Source of the DNA: Gnetum montanum
Lineage: Eukaryota > Streptophyta > Gnetopsida > Gnetales > Gnetaceae
Assembly: GCA_015680685.1 (NCBI GenBank)
Contig: MNCI01018028.1
Span: forward strand, 154,336-218,335
Direction: 5' to 3'
DNA: 64,000 nt
The notes below the pieces were generated by a model. That model made no database searches. It was not told the DNA's origin and was given only the letters and a program-made list of their open reading frames with translations. The position numbers were made by a program, and so were the translations under genes. Numbering within the stretch: position 1 is the first letter of the stretch; each line of letters opens with the position of its first letter. Shown piece by piece: positions 24,381 through 36,394 of the stretch.

Positions 24381-25626
24381 TGATAGAGGTGTTTCTAGTT
24401 TTGGATCAATGGAATATATCATACAAATTGCAGTGCAATCTAGTCATAAGCTTTAAAGAGGATATTGAGTGGATTACTAAGAACACTCATGTATTTCATT
24501 GTGTTTAAGAAATATTAAAGATATTATATTATATATGATACAATTAAAGCCCATGTTGCCATGGTGAGAAATATGAGAGAGTATCTATAATTTTATATTT
24601 TATATTTTTATGAATTTTATCTTTATAAGAAACAAGTAATAAATACACATGCATTGCAATCCCACTTAGGAACATGGGCAAGCTCTTTACACAATCCCTC
24701 TTAGGGATAGGTGCAACATCACATACAAAATGTAATAAAAATGGCTCTTTGTTACAACCTCAATAGTCCAACACCATGCCATAGAGTTGTGAACTCCTTG
24801 GTTAAGGAATGAATCATCACAACTTAATCAAATAGAAATTAAACAAATATATCTATTATTTTTATCTTTAAGGTATCAACTATGAAATAAGGAAAACCAT
24901 AAGCTTTATTCATTATGCAAAAACTAGGCTTTGTATCAACCAAACAATTTCAAGCTATGTAAGCAAGGTAGGACTCTGACAAAGTCTAGTCACACTTTCG
25001 AAATTGACAACTCAAAACACATACAAGATAAGGAAGGAAATCAACTTACCTAAGGGAGAAAAAGCTCTTCACACAAACTAAACATCAAAACTCTAAATGA
25101 AATCCAAATTATGCTTAAGTTATAACTAAGTTATGTGTGAGATCTCATCCTAGGTATTTATCATTTTCATGGAGAAAGAAAGGAGGTTCATTAGCATCTA
25201 GAATCAATGATCATTCATCAATATAGCTCAAGCCCATCCTAATCACACCAAAGATAAATCAAGGTAAACTAGGCCTAGAGAAAGGTTGCTTCAATGCCCC
25301 TACATTGACATAGGAGGTGCATTGATGTAGGGTAGTCAACATCCCTACCCCCCAAATCATACTTTCTATCCTCGATGTTGAATAAAAGCTATAACCCAAG
25401 GAAACATACTAGAAGGATCAAAGGACATCTAAATGAAGCAAAAATCATCGTAAAGAGCTTGGAATTATGCACACAATATTATAGTGTGATTTAGAAGGTA
25501 AGAATACATCTTAGAAGACCAAGAACCCCAATTGAACATGCTAGATTGTAAACATAAGGTAGATGAAACACTTCCTAAAGTCAGGACTTATAATTGATAT
25601 ACAAATTACCACTAGACACCTCATCA
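24381..25626 (-). repeat. Element D 5' LTR
   Basis: 1246 bp, plus-strand ends TGATAGAGG and ACCTCATCA. Longer than the A and B LTRs and not alignable to them over most of the length, but with the same terminal style, primer type and downstream interior. It is therefore a related but distinct family. Confidence 0.82.
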
Positions 25627-25689
25627 AAAAGCCTATCCTCTTTTGAGTGGTTGAGCTCAAGCTTGAACTTAGGTCTTACTACTTGAGAA

Positions 25690-25790
25690 ATAAGCACCTT
25701 ACCTTCACTCTAAGTGTTGTTCATTAAATTGAATTTGTAGCTTGGGCTTTCCATTGCAAGGCTCTTACCATTAAGCTATCATCTAAAAAT
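25690..25790 (-). mobile_element. tRNA-like SINE fragment
   Basis: On the minus strand an A-box-like TAGCTTAATGGTAAGAGC (25778-25761) is followed by GGAAAGCCCAAG and a degenerate B-box-like AAATTCAAT (about 25734-25726). The order and spacing match the Au-type plant SINE head. The tail is not recognisable. Confidence 0.4.
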
Positions 25791-28700
25791 AATATTGTAC
25801 AAAAGTAAACATCATTGAAAATGGGATTTCATATCCTAGGCTAGTTTAGGTCTATGATGAACCACTTTCATGATATCCTTTCTAATTTTTATCAATGTTC
25901 ATAAGATTTCCTTTCAAGATTTGTTCTGCATATCTGTTACAAAGATACATTATCTCACTTAAATGGAAATAACAAATTACATAAATTAACGAAAGATTAT
26001 AGACCACTAGTTAATTTTATCACCTAACTACACTATTCAAATGTGAAGAGTTTATGAAAGGATGGATATCAATAATGAAACATAGTAATGAATAGATCAA
26101 CATTAACAAAGGGATGTTTAAGATTGAAGTTGTGTTGAAAATATTGTAGTCATGTTGAGTTATTGTAGTAGCCATAGAATGATCTTGTAATCACATTGAA
26201 TGTTCTAACATAAAATATAGTAAAGGGAAAATTAATATTTGGTTGTAATTACAATAAGTGTATAAAAAATTCAACTATCTTGGCATAAATTAATTGAATC
26301 TACTCTAATGTCATATTGAAATTATGAAGAATAGTGCAATCCATATCTCACATATTATTTCTTTACAAGATATTTTGAATCATTGATTACAATTTATTTC
26401 TTAAGGATTGGAAAGAATAATGATCAATTAACATGTAGGAGGTACTGGTTAGTTTTAAAATAATAATAATACATAGTTTGTAATATTTTAATTGAGTTAA
26501 ATTATTTACAGGGCATCAAATATTATCCTCATCATGATCCTTAATATAAATATAATGATATTTCTACAAACTTTAGTTTTAGGTAGGATTGATTCATACA
26601 CTTATCCCTAAGTGTTTCTTCTTTCTTGTGGACTATGTTTATATGATTTATATCTTCACTCATTTTGTGTGTGTACTCTTATTTATAGATGTCTTATTTT
26701 ATTAAATACTTTTCTATTTTGCTTATGTACTTTTTTACATCTTCTTACATTGACCTATGAGCACCATGCTTCTTCATAGGTTTCACATCCTTTTTCACAT
26801 TACCATGCTTTTCTTCTCCATATTTTGTTTTCTTTTTTCTTTTTAAACTTCTACCTACTTTCTTTTCAAGGTACACAAATAATTTTTAACTTCTATGTAA
26901 GGTTGCATCCTTTCATCTTAATTTTTTCTATCTCTTCTTAATAACTTTTAATTTTTTATTTTATTGCACATAAATTATATTTCATGAGTTTGGCTAATTT
27001 CCTATGATATCCTAAGTTATCTTATAACACTCCATTTCAATGATAGGGATGAAATTATGCAAGTTATTAGTTTGATTTTGTGATGAGCCTTTATTTATTT
27101 TGAATATGGTATGAACCTTGAGAGATCCACATTGGCTAGAAATGAACAAAATTTAGTACATCACATATTCCTTCCATTCACTCACAAGGGATAAAAAGAT
27201 TAAGTGAAATAGAATAGTCATCAAACTTTTATTATTCATTTTTCCATAGCATAGCTAATATATTTATACTTTTTCTTTTTCTAGCAAACATTTGGGAAAA
27301 AATAAAGTCTTGGAGTAGTAGCCTCACTAGTGGGTTTTACAATCATAGAATTAGTAGGAACACGTAATTTGATGATTTCAATGGCTAGATTCTACCTAGT
27401 AGTTTTAGTAGCCATTGTCTAACTTTCTTCCTTTTTTTTGTGAAAATTCTTTAATAATGATAATCTTAGCCTAAGGATTTACTAAAGTAGATACTAGTTC
27501 TTGATCCTTCAATTACTATCCCAAATGTTAAATCTCCTTATTTGGTTTGATTAAATCTCTTACAAAAGTTTCCTTTAGAACTACTACAAAATTAGTAGTT
27601 CTAGTCATTTTCTTATTATATTTACTTCTAAATGTATTGACAATACCCATCATTCCTTTACATTCATCCTTTATTACTTATGTCAATTCTAAATATTTCT
27701 AAATATGCTCATAGTATATTTTTGTCTTGTTGCTTATTTTATTTTTTAGCTCATGAATTTTCATTTTTTTTGTTTTTGTATCATTCATAAGCTAAACTCT
27801 ATTATTTTTTAGAAAGTCAAACTCCATCATGTGCTCATATTTGGTTGCGAAATCTAATTTTGTAGATACTATCTTAGTTCTTCTTATAGGGACCATCATT
27901 TGAAGTTATGTGAACATGCTTATTTCTTAGGTTGAAGACTTGGGTGTGAACCTGGGTGTAGTAACTTGAAGAGGTTAGGATTTCACTTATCTATTAACCC
28001 TCTCAAGAACCCCCTTAGCAAGATGAGCATTGTGGCTTCAAATGATGATCCTTTTTTTTATCCTTTTTATCTTAGTTTTTCCTTTCGTAGCTTTCAATGT
28101 AATCTATTTTTATTCATGAAAATATTAATTAGTTGACTTCATATTCATATCAATTCTTCTATTTTTTCTTCCATAATTTGATTTTATCATAATGCAACAT
28201 TAATTCCATATCACTACTAATGAATGTCCTCATTGGATCATGATGATGTAAGAGATTTGTTATCAATCTTCTATTGCAATATTGAACTACTAATTGAAGT
28301 TCCATACTAGAGTTCATTTTGTATTCATTAGAAAAATCACTTCAAGCCTATTTATTTTCTTTCAATTTTTTTCATATATGAATTCTTGATTTCTTGGAAG
28401 TAGCTTGACATCATTATATTGTACAATATAATTTTTGTGTACTCATGAGTCCTAATTAGCAAGCCTTTATCTTTATTATCTATTTTATGTAATAATGCCT
28501 TCATCATATCTTTTAGATTTGTAGCATTACTTATGATTCTAATTTATGGTTCCTAGTAAATTTCCATTGGATAACCATCTAGTATTAAATTTAAGACAAG
28601 AAAATTTTGGAGTTTTAGTGATTTTTTNAAAAAAAATTATCCAAGTGACTATTTCACCATATTCAATGTATTCCATCATAATGTTGCCCAAATCATTATG

Positions 28701-29880
28701 ATTGCATGATGAGAAAGATAACTAATTTGAAGTTTGGTAATAAATATTAGCTAAAGCATTTTCTAAATTCTTGTGGATTAGTGTTGTCCATGCATACTTA
28801 GAGAAAATATGTTAGCATTGTGGATAAAATATTATTTAGTATTGCTAATTAGCTCTTCCTAAATTATTATGGATGAAATAATAATTAATGCTACCAATAG
28901 GCTCTTCTTGGAGGAGTATGGATTATATATTATTTACCGTTACTAATCTATGATTAGTAGTTAGCCTCTTAGCCAAAAAAAAAACCCTTAATGAAAAGAT
29001 ATGTTGTAATTATAGTCATGTCTCTTAAGGGAATGTTTAAGAGTTTGACCTAAGGTTTTTATACTAGTAATTTAGAGGTTATGCCAATATGAAGTTGAAG
29101 AGCTGGTAAAAGTAAGTAAAAGAATGGGGTAAAAGGGAAAAAGAAGGGACTTAATTACTCTTTTGATGGGTCTAACCCTAACTATGGTGGCAATATCAGC
29201 TTTTATCTAAAGGATAGATTGCAAAAGAAGATAATTCTAGGAACACTTAGAGAATGTTCTAGATATAGCTATTCACTTTTGATTTTCTAATTTATAAAGT
29301 TTCTTTTGATCTCCTTCTTCAATTTTCTGATTGTATTGTCTATGCATAATTTTGAATATAATGTATATTTGACAATTTCCATGACATTTGAGAAATAGAT
29401 ATTATAGTTAATATCAAAGCAAACCACAACTTAGACATGTGACATATATGATATAAAGTTAGATGCAACATTGTAGGATTGTGCCTTTTAATTTATATTT
29501 CAATGGCATGTGACATCAATTGGATTAGCCTTAAACTCATCTCCATAAATAGCTTTTTATTTTTAAAAAGTTATCTTGATCTTGATCTTTTTTTAGAATA
29601 GAAAGTAGGAAATTTATGTTTTCTCTCTTTTAGATGATTTGGGATTTTTATAAAATAGAGATACATTATATTCATAGAATCAAAAGAAATAATGATCTAG
29701 CTTTTTATTTTTCTATAAGAGTATATTTATCATAAGATTGACTTTTACCAAAAGAAAAAAGCCCTTTTTATATCAAGTGACCCATGAATTTTTTAAACAA
29801 GTAAAGAAGTGCAAGCTATTATTATCCTTTGACATCTATGTGAGATTTTTGATTTTCAATATTAGTTTTAGAGAAAAAAT
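25791..29880. other. AT-rich intergenic DNA
   Basis: Mostly featureless, T-rich and CpG-poor. Between about 27900 and 27450 the minus strand reads, with stops, like a Lys/Glu-rich coiled-coil protein (for example KMKIHELKNKISNKTKIYYE), comparable in style to the C-terminal part of the env-like ORF of element A. It could be an old remnant of that ORF class, but the similarity is of composition only. A single N is at 28628. Confidence 0.4.
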
Positions 29881-30060
29881 GAAGTGTTAGCCTAGTTGTA
29901 AGAATCTTGACATAGAAACTCCAAGTCATGGGTTTAATTCTAGGGGGAAATGTTGAGTCATAAAGTTCTATGTGGACTATATATCTTGGGGTGTATTTAT
30001 GTTTTAATTATTTTGGGTTCCAACATCCACCCCCCTTCCCCTTCTCCCCTTAATATTAGT
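29881..30060 (+). mobile_element. tRNA-derived SINE
   Basis: A-box-like TTAGCCTAGTTG (29887-29898), then TAAGAATCTTGACAT, AACTCCAAGTCATG and a B-box-like GGTTTAATTCTA (29931-29942). This is the order and spacing of plant tRNA-derived SINE heads. The downstream body runs to a C-rich stretch near 30030-30050. No target duplication could be assigned with certainty. Confidence 0.55.
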
Positions 30061-30901
30061 TTTAAAGTTGATGTGGCAAGGCCTTCTAGATAAGTTTTTT
30101 GGTTCTAAATATTGGTTCTAAAGTTAATGTGCCAAGGCCAAGATTCTCTTCTTTTGAACACTTTACAAAAAAAGACTTTGACCCACTAGCTACTACTTGT
30201 AAAATGAAAAATGATTCTTTTTTATTTCTGTCAATATCTTTCAATCATTTAGATGAGTTATTTGGAGCTTTTTGGTACTAAAGGCTAATTGTAAGTTAGC
30301 AAGCCCTTTTTCCAAAAAATAAGCAAAACAGTTTGGCAAGTTGGCTCTAAATGATTTTCCTTATGAAACCTTTTTTCAAATGGAGCTTCTCTTTTATGCC
30401 ACATGAAAAGAGACAAAAGAAGAGCTTCTTCTTTTGCAGAAATAAATGGATTAAAGGCTTATAAGTTGGTAAAACTATTTTTTGGATAGGCTTTTTAGTT
30501 CGACAAGCCAATTCATAATAATATGACACCTCTAAGAAAATATGATTATTATTTTTAATCAAGCCAAGCTTAAACTAACAACCACTTGTGAAAAGCTTAT
30601 TTGAAAAAGAAAAAGAACAATCTTTACTTTAGTTTTAGTTTGCAACTACTACTAGACAAAGCTAACTTGCAACTCACTTACTTTCATAAAGAACTACGAC
30701 TGTCATTGAGGCATTCCAAGCTCAAAACACTCAACATTGTCCATCCAAGACTAGTTATGAGTTCCATTTGAAAAAAGTACAATAACATATTCATAAAATA
30801 AAACATGCACTCACATCCACATAACACATATTGATTCATGTAATAAGATATAAATGAATTAATAATGATGATGAAATAAAGTATAATTTAGTTAATATTT
30901 C

Positions 30902-31379
30902 NNNNNNNNNNNNNNNNNNNNNNNNNNNNNNNNNNNNNNNNNNNNNNNNNNNNNNNNNNNNNNNNNNNNNNNNNNNNNNNNNNNNNNNNNNNNNNNNNNN
31001 NNNNNNNNNNNNNNNNNNNNNNNNNNNNNNNNNNNNNNNNNNNNNNNNNNNNNNNNNNNNNNNNNNNNNNNNNNNNNNNNNNNNNNNNNNNNNNNNNNNN
31101 NNNNNNNNNNNNNNNNNNNNNNNNNNNNNNNNNNNNNNNNNNNNNNNNNNNNNNNNNNNNNNNNNNNNNNNNNNNNNNNNNNNNNNNNNNNNNNNNNNNN
31201 NNNNNNNNNNNNNNNNNNNNNNNNNNNNNNNNNNNNNNNNNNNNNNNNNNNNNNNNNNNNNNNNNNNNNNNNNNNNNNNNNNNNNNNNNNNNNNNNNNNN
31301 NNNNNNNNNNNNNNNNNNNNNNNNNNNNNNNNNNNNNNNNNNNNNNNNNNNNNNNNNNNNNNNNNNNNNNNNNNNNNNN
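30902..31379. other. Assembly gap (478 N)
   Basis: Unsequenced. It hides the outer part of the left LTR of element E. If both E LTRs were full length, more sequence would be missing than the N run represents, so the gap size is probably only an estimate. Confidence 0.95.
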
Positions 31380-31716
31380 TCTAAATTTTTTTTGAGATGT
31401 CTTAGCTAAGACATCTCACTTTCTAGTGAGACATCTCACCTGCAAGTGTCAAATGCAAAAATGTCCATTTTGATGCTTGGAACCTTTGGATATCTCTAAA
31501 AACATTCCCATAGATCTTGAAACCCCCTAGACTCATCAAAATGAGTCCAAAACACCTTCAAATATGGCAAAACATCCAAGAATCATCATTGTCAAAAATC
31601 AACATAAGAAGACACACACTAACAAGACACACTCATCGAAGTCTTCTTCAAGCAAGAAACCTGCAAAAATAAATTTTAGGACAAAGCATACAAGAATCAA
31701 AAGAGGTGTTCCTACA
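31380..31716 (-). repeat. Element E 3' LTR (partial)
   Basis: Matches 34860-35226, including the GAGACATCTCA repeats, the CTAGACTCATCAAAATGAGTC block and the end AGAGGTGTTCCTACA. On the minus strand it is preceded by a purine tract, AAGGGTGGGAGAGCTAA (31733-31717), a good polypurine tract. The outer part lies in the gap. Confidence 0.85.
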
Positions 31717-31855
31717 TTAGCTCTCCCACCCTTCAAAAAGTGATGTGAACAAATAAGTAGTGTTAGAAGTGATCTCCCACTCAACAAGTTTGATCTCATG
31801 GAGCCATATAACATCATCAATAGATTGATCTAGCATCATCAGTAGATTAATCCTC

Positions 31856-32330
31856 CTAATGAATTAGGTATTCATGCCTCTTAACTTTTGAAGTGCCAAA
31901 ATCTTCCCTCCACTTGAGTACAATTGCCTTCCTCTCCATTGAAGGCTTGGACTTATCAATAGCCTCCTTCAACTTATCACTGCTACCCTGTATGGTCTTC
32001 TCATCAGCTGGTCCATGATAGAGCACAAGATCTAAAACATCAAATACAAAAGACATACCAACATCATTTGGTAAATCATTCATAAAATCATTATCATTAA
32101 TCATAGGCTTGATTTTTTAAAAGGCCCAATCTTGAGAAGTTAACACCCCTCAATCACTTCTTCTTTAAGTGCACCCAAACCAGTCACCAACAACAAAATT
32201 AGGCTTTTGCTTACCATCATTCCTCTTGAGGACTTTCTCTTCAACCTTCTTCTCAAGATTTGATTTTACTTGTGCATGGAGATCCCTCATCTCTTGCACA
32301 AAATTAGTACTAAGTTGAACTTCACCCTCA
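31856..32330 (-). pseudogene. Element E integrase C-terminal part
   Basis: The minus strand reads VQEMRDLHAQVKSNLEKKVE, then a NFVVGDW segment, then after stops an open block (32104-31856) with MINDNDFMNDLPNDVGMSF and LDLVLYHGPADE. This order (Glu/Lys helix, VGD(L)V, IN-DNAY-LP-S/TFNV-DL-YH) is typical of the chromodomain-side end of chromovirus integrases. No catalytic DDE core precedes it: it follows the protease directly, so an internal deletion removed RT to integrase core. Confidence 0.6.
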
Positions 32331-32338
32331 AAATCTCT

Positions 32339-32800
32339 TCAAAGTTTCCACCATCTTTCCTTAATATATTTTATCTTTCCTAAAAGGATTAAGAAAGCAT
32401 TAAGTGAGTTTTGCTGCATCACATGTTCAACTATCATGGGAACCAAATCATGGGTTCCATCAAGTCTAACTACACTCCACACATTTTTGGGTTCATCAAA
32501 CTGAGCACCATTGTCAAAATTCCAAAGCCTACTAAGAATTACACCAACATAATCTATTAGAAGCACATCACATTTCACAAAATCATGAAAAATTCTAATT
32601 TTAAATTTCAAGTTACATTATTCCCTTACCTCTTGGGAAAAATCTTTAGAAAACAAATGCACTGTAAAGGGTCTTAGATGAATATTAGTTACGAAACCCA
32701 ATTTAGCAATTTCCCTAGAAGAAATAACATTTTTTTGGGCTCCGCTATTAATTAAAACATGAATCTATTTGCATCTAATAAAATAACTAGCCCTAATTCA
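32339..32800 (-). pseudogene. Element E protease
   Basis: Retropepsin-like stretch. The active-site region reads VLINSGAQKNVISS (about 32760-32715), where the family has Asp-Ser-Gly, so the catalytic Asp appears mutated to Asn. The downstream block 32611-32339 contains VKCDVLLIDYVGVILSRLWN, matching the usual CDV-hydrophobic-D-GVILGRPW flap/second half. Its C-terminal neighbour should be RT but is integrase remnant. Confidence 0.6.
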
Positions 32801-32847
32801 AAACAACAATTTCCTATCAAGATGATCTCCTCTATTTACATTCCCCA

Positions 32848-34121
32848 TTAATGCACAACAATTTGATTTAGAAACATCCTTAATTTTATGAGCATTAGGA
32901 TTACCTCTTTGAAGAGCTTGGCTTGATGTCTCCTCCACCTCCATGGTTTGCACATCTTTTCCTTTGGCTTCCTTGTAAAGTGGACATTTCCATTGCTTAT
33001 GTTTCCATTCTTCACATTTGAAGCATTGTAGTTTTGATGAGCTACTTCCTTGACCATTGCCTCCCTTGCCTTGATCCTTCTTGGCTTTTTCCTTCTCATC
33101 ACCTCTTTCAATCTTCTTATCTTGGTTGTCCTCCTTGTCTTCAAATTTGGATATGGATCCCTTATCAAATCTAGATCCCTTCTCCTTCCTCTTAGAATTT
33201 TGTTTCCTCCATTTTCCAAATCCATATAATTTCTTCTTAGCCTTGAGTGCTAAATCATAAGACTCATCAAGAGTTTATGATTCATAAAAGGATAACTCCT
33301 ACTAATATCCCATTTTGAGACCTCCTAAAAAGATTGAAGCTTGCTCATACTCCTCCCAATTTACCTTAGCTTGATGGAATAGATCACAAAATTTGATGTA
33401 AAATTCTTTAATATTGTTGTTACCTTGCCTTAAGAATTTCAACTTCATAATGGTTTCTTATCTCTGATGACACTATTTATAATTTTCACTTCAACCTATA
33501 TTTCATTAGATCCCAATCTCTGATAGGTTGTCTGTTTTTTCTTTCATAATGCTAGGATTCCTTTTCCCACCAAGTACAAGCCATACCTTGCAATCTAGAT
33601 TCAATAATATGTATCCTCAAGTTATTTGGTACCTCTTCCAACTAAAAAGACTTTGCAAGTGCCTTTAGCCAACTTGCAAAAGCATTGGTGCCATCTACAC
33701 CATTAAAAGTCTTCAACTTTACATATGGAATTCTTGAAGCATTTCTAAATGCTTTAGCAAGCCTTGCATCATCCTCATTATCAAGCTTGCTTGAATAAGT
33801 ATTTAATACTAGTGGAGCCCTTGGAGTTCTCATTTGAGGAATAGGATTTCCTCCCATTGGAATCCTTGGCAAATTATTTCCTATGCTCCCATAGCTAGAT
33901 TAACCTTCCTCTTCATCCAGTTCATCTCCATCTAACTATGAAACTTCTTCATATGAACATACATGCTCTTTACCTCCATGGTTTTGGATATGGCTAGGAC
34001 CAACATTTCTATCTACCTTCGCACTGATTTCATCCAATCAAGCAACCATCATTTGGAAGGTAGACTTCCTGCTCTTCATGTTTCGATTTAGGGCTTGCAC
34101 CTATTTCTTCTTAGGTGCCAT
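32848..34121 (-). pseudogene. Element E gag
   Basis: The start at 34121 reads Met-Ala-Pro-Lys-Lys, about 60 bp after the primer site. The gag core contains YVKLKTFNGVDGTNAFASWL (33753 leftward), the common K-L-x-F-x-G start of retrotransposon gag. A CCHC zinc knuckle, CFKCEEWKHKQWKC (C-x2-C-x4-H-x4-C), lies at about 33025-32984 and is intact. Stops and frameshifts occur between these parts. Lys/Asp-rich linker sequence precedes the knuckle. Confidence 0.65.
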
Positions 34122-34170
34122 CTAAAATTGACAAAATCCTCAACCAAAATCCAAGCAACAATAAAACTAA

Positions 34171-34182
34171 GCTTTGATACCA
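34171..34182 (-). other. Element E primer binding site (tRNA-iMet type)
   Basis: The minus strand reads TGGTATCAAAGC, one mismatch from the standard TGGTATCAGAGC, 8 bp inside the right LTR end. Confidence 0.8.
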
Positions 34183-34190
34183 ATAATAGT

Positions 34191-35226
34191 TGAGAAGGTT
34201 CACTTCAATAATTAAATCACCTTGAATGCACTAAATCTAGATATTATGCAAAGATAAAATAAGTTGCTAGAAAACAAGAAAACTAGCTATCTTCAATTAA
34301 TTTATTAGAAGATTACAACAAGGTTAAAAAAACCCACAAGAATCCAAAACCTATCACACTAAATCAATATTGCAAAGCATGAGGCTCTAGAAATACATAA
34401 TGGTTGTTCTTGATGCAAGATAGAACTAATAGAAATATCTTCTACAATCCAAGATTGAGATCTCAACTCACAAGTGAGATACAAGAGAATAGAACACATA
34501 GACCAACATAGCACAAGCTAAACTTGGAGTTGTAATTACCAATTACTCTCACCCAATGTACTCACCCACTCTCTCTTACTTAGCTCTCCATTCTTGAAAG
34601 ATTTCTCTCTCACTTTCATGCATAGATGCACTCTCCTCTCTCTTCATGGATCGATAGCTACATATTATAGAGATCAAAAACTCTAGGAATCTTTCTATTT
34701 GCCTTCCTAGATGTTTTCCACAAGGATCTAGAGTCTTTTAGATGTTTCCCCAATAAAATTATCACATTGAAGCTTCTTCCCTTGTTGTTTGGAACATCTA
34801 TAGGTTTTCTAAGATGTCTACTACAAAAACCTAGCTCTTAGGTGAGATATATACTATTTTTCTAAGATGTCTTGTTTGGTCCTAATACATCTCAATGTTT
34901 GGGGAGACATCTCAATTGAGACATCTTACTTTCTGGTGAGACATCTCACTTGCAAGTGCCAAATACAAAAATGCTTATTTTGATGTCTGGAACCTCTAAA
35001 TGCCTTCAAATAAGTCCCCATAGAACCTGGAACCTCCTAGACTCATCAAAATGAGTCCAAAACATCCCAAAATTTGCCAAAAAATCCAATAATCATCATC
35101 ATAAAAAATCAACATAAGAAGATACACACTAATAAGACATACTCACCTAGGTTTTCTTCAAGTGCAGAACCTGCAAAAGCAAATTATAGGACAAAGCAAA
35201 AGGGACTTGGAAGAGGTGTTCCTACA
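34191..35226 (-). repeat. Element E 5' LTR
   Basis: 1036 bp, plus-strand ends TGAGAAGG and TCCTACA. It contains palindromic GAGACATCTCA-type motifs near 34911-34950 that also occur in the left LTR. The flank CCAAG at 35227-35231 is the probable target duplication. Confidence 0.8.
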
Positions 35227-35578
35227 CCAAGTAGCTATAGGCAAAAAAAAATCCACTTACATTTAAAAAGTAAAAGAATTTGGAATTCATAGCAGCTCCA
35301 CATCTATATTCATATCCCTAAAAATAGATATAACTACAACTTAATTACATGACCATCATTATGACTTGAACTAAACATTCTAGAGCTTTTAAATATTAGC
35401 ATTGATTTAGTGTAATAATTTAGTATCATCNACATCTAATATCAACTTTTTTAGATAGGAAAATAAATTTCTATTAGTATTTGGGTGCTTCAAGATTTTA
35501 CATTTAAAATAAAAACATATAGAGAATACATTGAAAAGGATTCAAGGGTTAGACAAAGAAACTAATTTTTAAAAAATC
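35227..35578. other. Short AT-rich spacer between elements E and B
   Basis: No gene seen. A single N at 35431. Confidence 0.6.
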
Positions 35579-35583
35579 ACTAG

Positions 35584-36394
35584 TGATGAGTGGCAAGGTA
35601 CCCCTACACTCAACCATACGAATACGAGCGTTACACGCACGATCTGGTCGAACTCCATAGACTAAGTGCCTACACACCTCATGGAACACTTAAGGTTAAT
35701 CATAAGTTGTCTTCCCAGACTTACTTGTATTTTTCACGGTTGTATGGTAGTAAGTCTGAGGTATTTGATTTTTATAGCTTTTATGTTTTATCTCCTATGC
35801 TAATGAGGTAAAGGGTGAAGAGACTAATTAACTAACTTTAACTAACTAACTAAGCCTTAATTAACCTAGCATCAGTATTCATTCCCACTTGCTATTCACA
35901 CCCTAAGCCAATGCAACCTTCTAGGATTACCAAATGCTAGTTGTTATTGGGATTACCAAACGTAACGCACGTGCTCAAAATGGTCATATTGAATGCACTT
36001 AACTATGAGAGAAGGGTCGAAAGAGATTTAATTAACTAATAAAGCATTTAAAATATGAACAATAAATCACAATAATTAAAGTCCTATTTAGCCTATTCCA
36101 TGCACTGCAAGGTTTATCCAACAATTCGTCTTTATTGCCATACACAAACTTGTGCTCAAGTACAATATTTGCTCGAATAAAGATCCGCTCACTTTGGAGC
36201 TCCTACTATGGGCACATGGAAGTTATTCTATCTCTGGAGAGGTAAAACTACCAGAGTTTCACTAAGGGTCTAGATCTAGATTGAGAAACAAGGGAGAGCC
36301 ACCTCTTATTTATAGATTTGGTGGTGCGCTGCGATATCGCGTACAAGACATCGTACACGCGATAATGTGGCCCATGCGATATCGCGTCCCATCA
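35584..36394 (-). repeat. Element B 3' LTR
   Basis: 811 bp, ends TGATGAG and CCCATCA on the plus strand. A TATAAATA box lies at 36307-36314 on the minus strand, so U3 is only about 80 bp. That U3 contains two GCGATATCGC palindromes. The minus-strand tract just before it, AGTCATAGGGGTA (36407-36395), is the likely polypurine tract. Confidence 0.92.

Larger units (their letters stand above)
18325..25626 (-). mobile_element. Element D: Athila-like gag-only retrotransposon
   Basis: The right LTR (24381-25626) is complete, with TGATAG and CATCA ends on the plus strand. The left LTR (18325-19445) is truncated at its outer end by about 130 bp or more, so no target duplication can be confirmed. A primer site of tRNA-Asp type abuts the right LTR. 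Leftward come a decayed gag (24268 to about 22290), the family's noncoding 3' block (about 22080-21650), about 2 kb without genes, then a TATCCCCATGACTGAG tract next to the 3' LTR that matches TACCCCTATGACTGAA in element B. Pol is missing, as in element A. Confidence 0.75.
31380..35226 (-). mobile_element. Element E: chromovirus-like Ty3/gypsy element, pol deleted
   Basis: Left LTR (visible part 31380-31716) and right LTR (34191-35226) are direct repeats ending GTTCCTACA. The primer site beside the right LTR is of initiator tRNA-Met type, unlike A, B and D. Leftward the 2.5 kb interior encodes gag with a CCHC zinc knuckle, a protease, and then directly the C-terminal part of integrase. RT, RNase H and the integrase core are deleted. 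The base after the right LTR is CCAAG; its partner is hidden by the gap. Confidence 0.8.
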
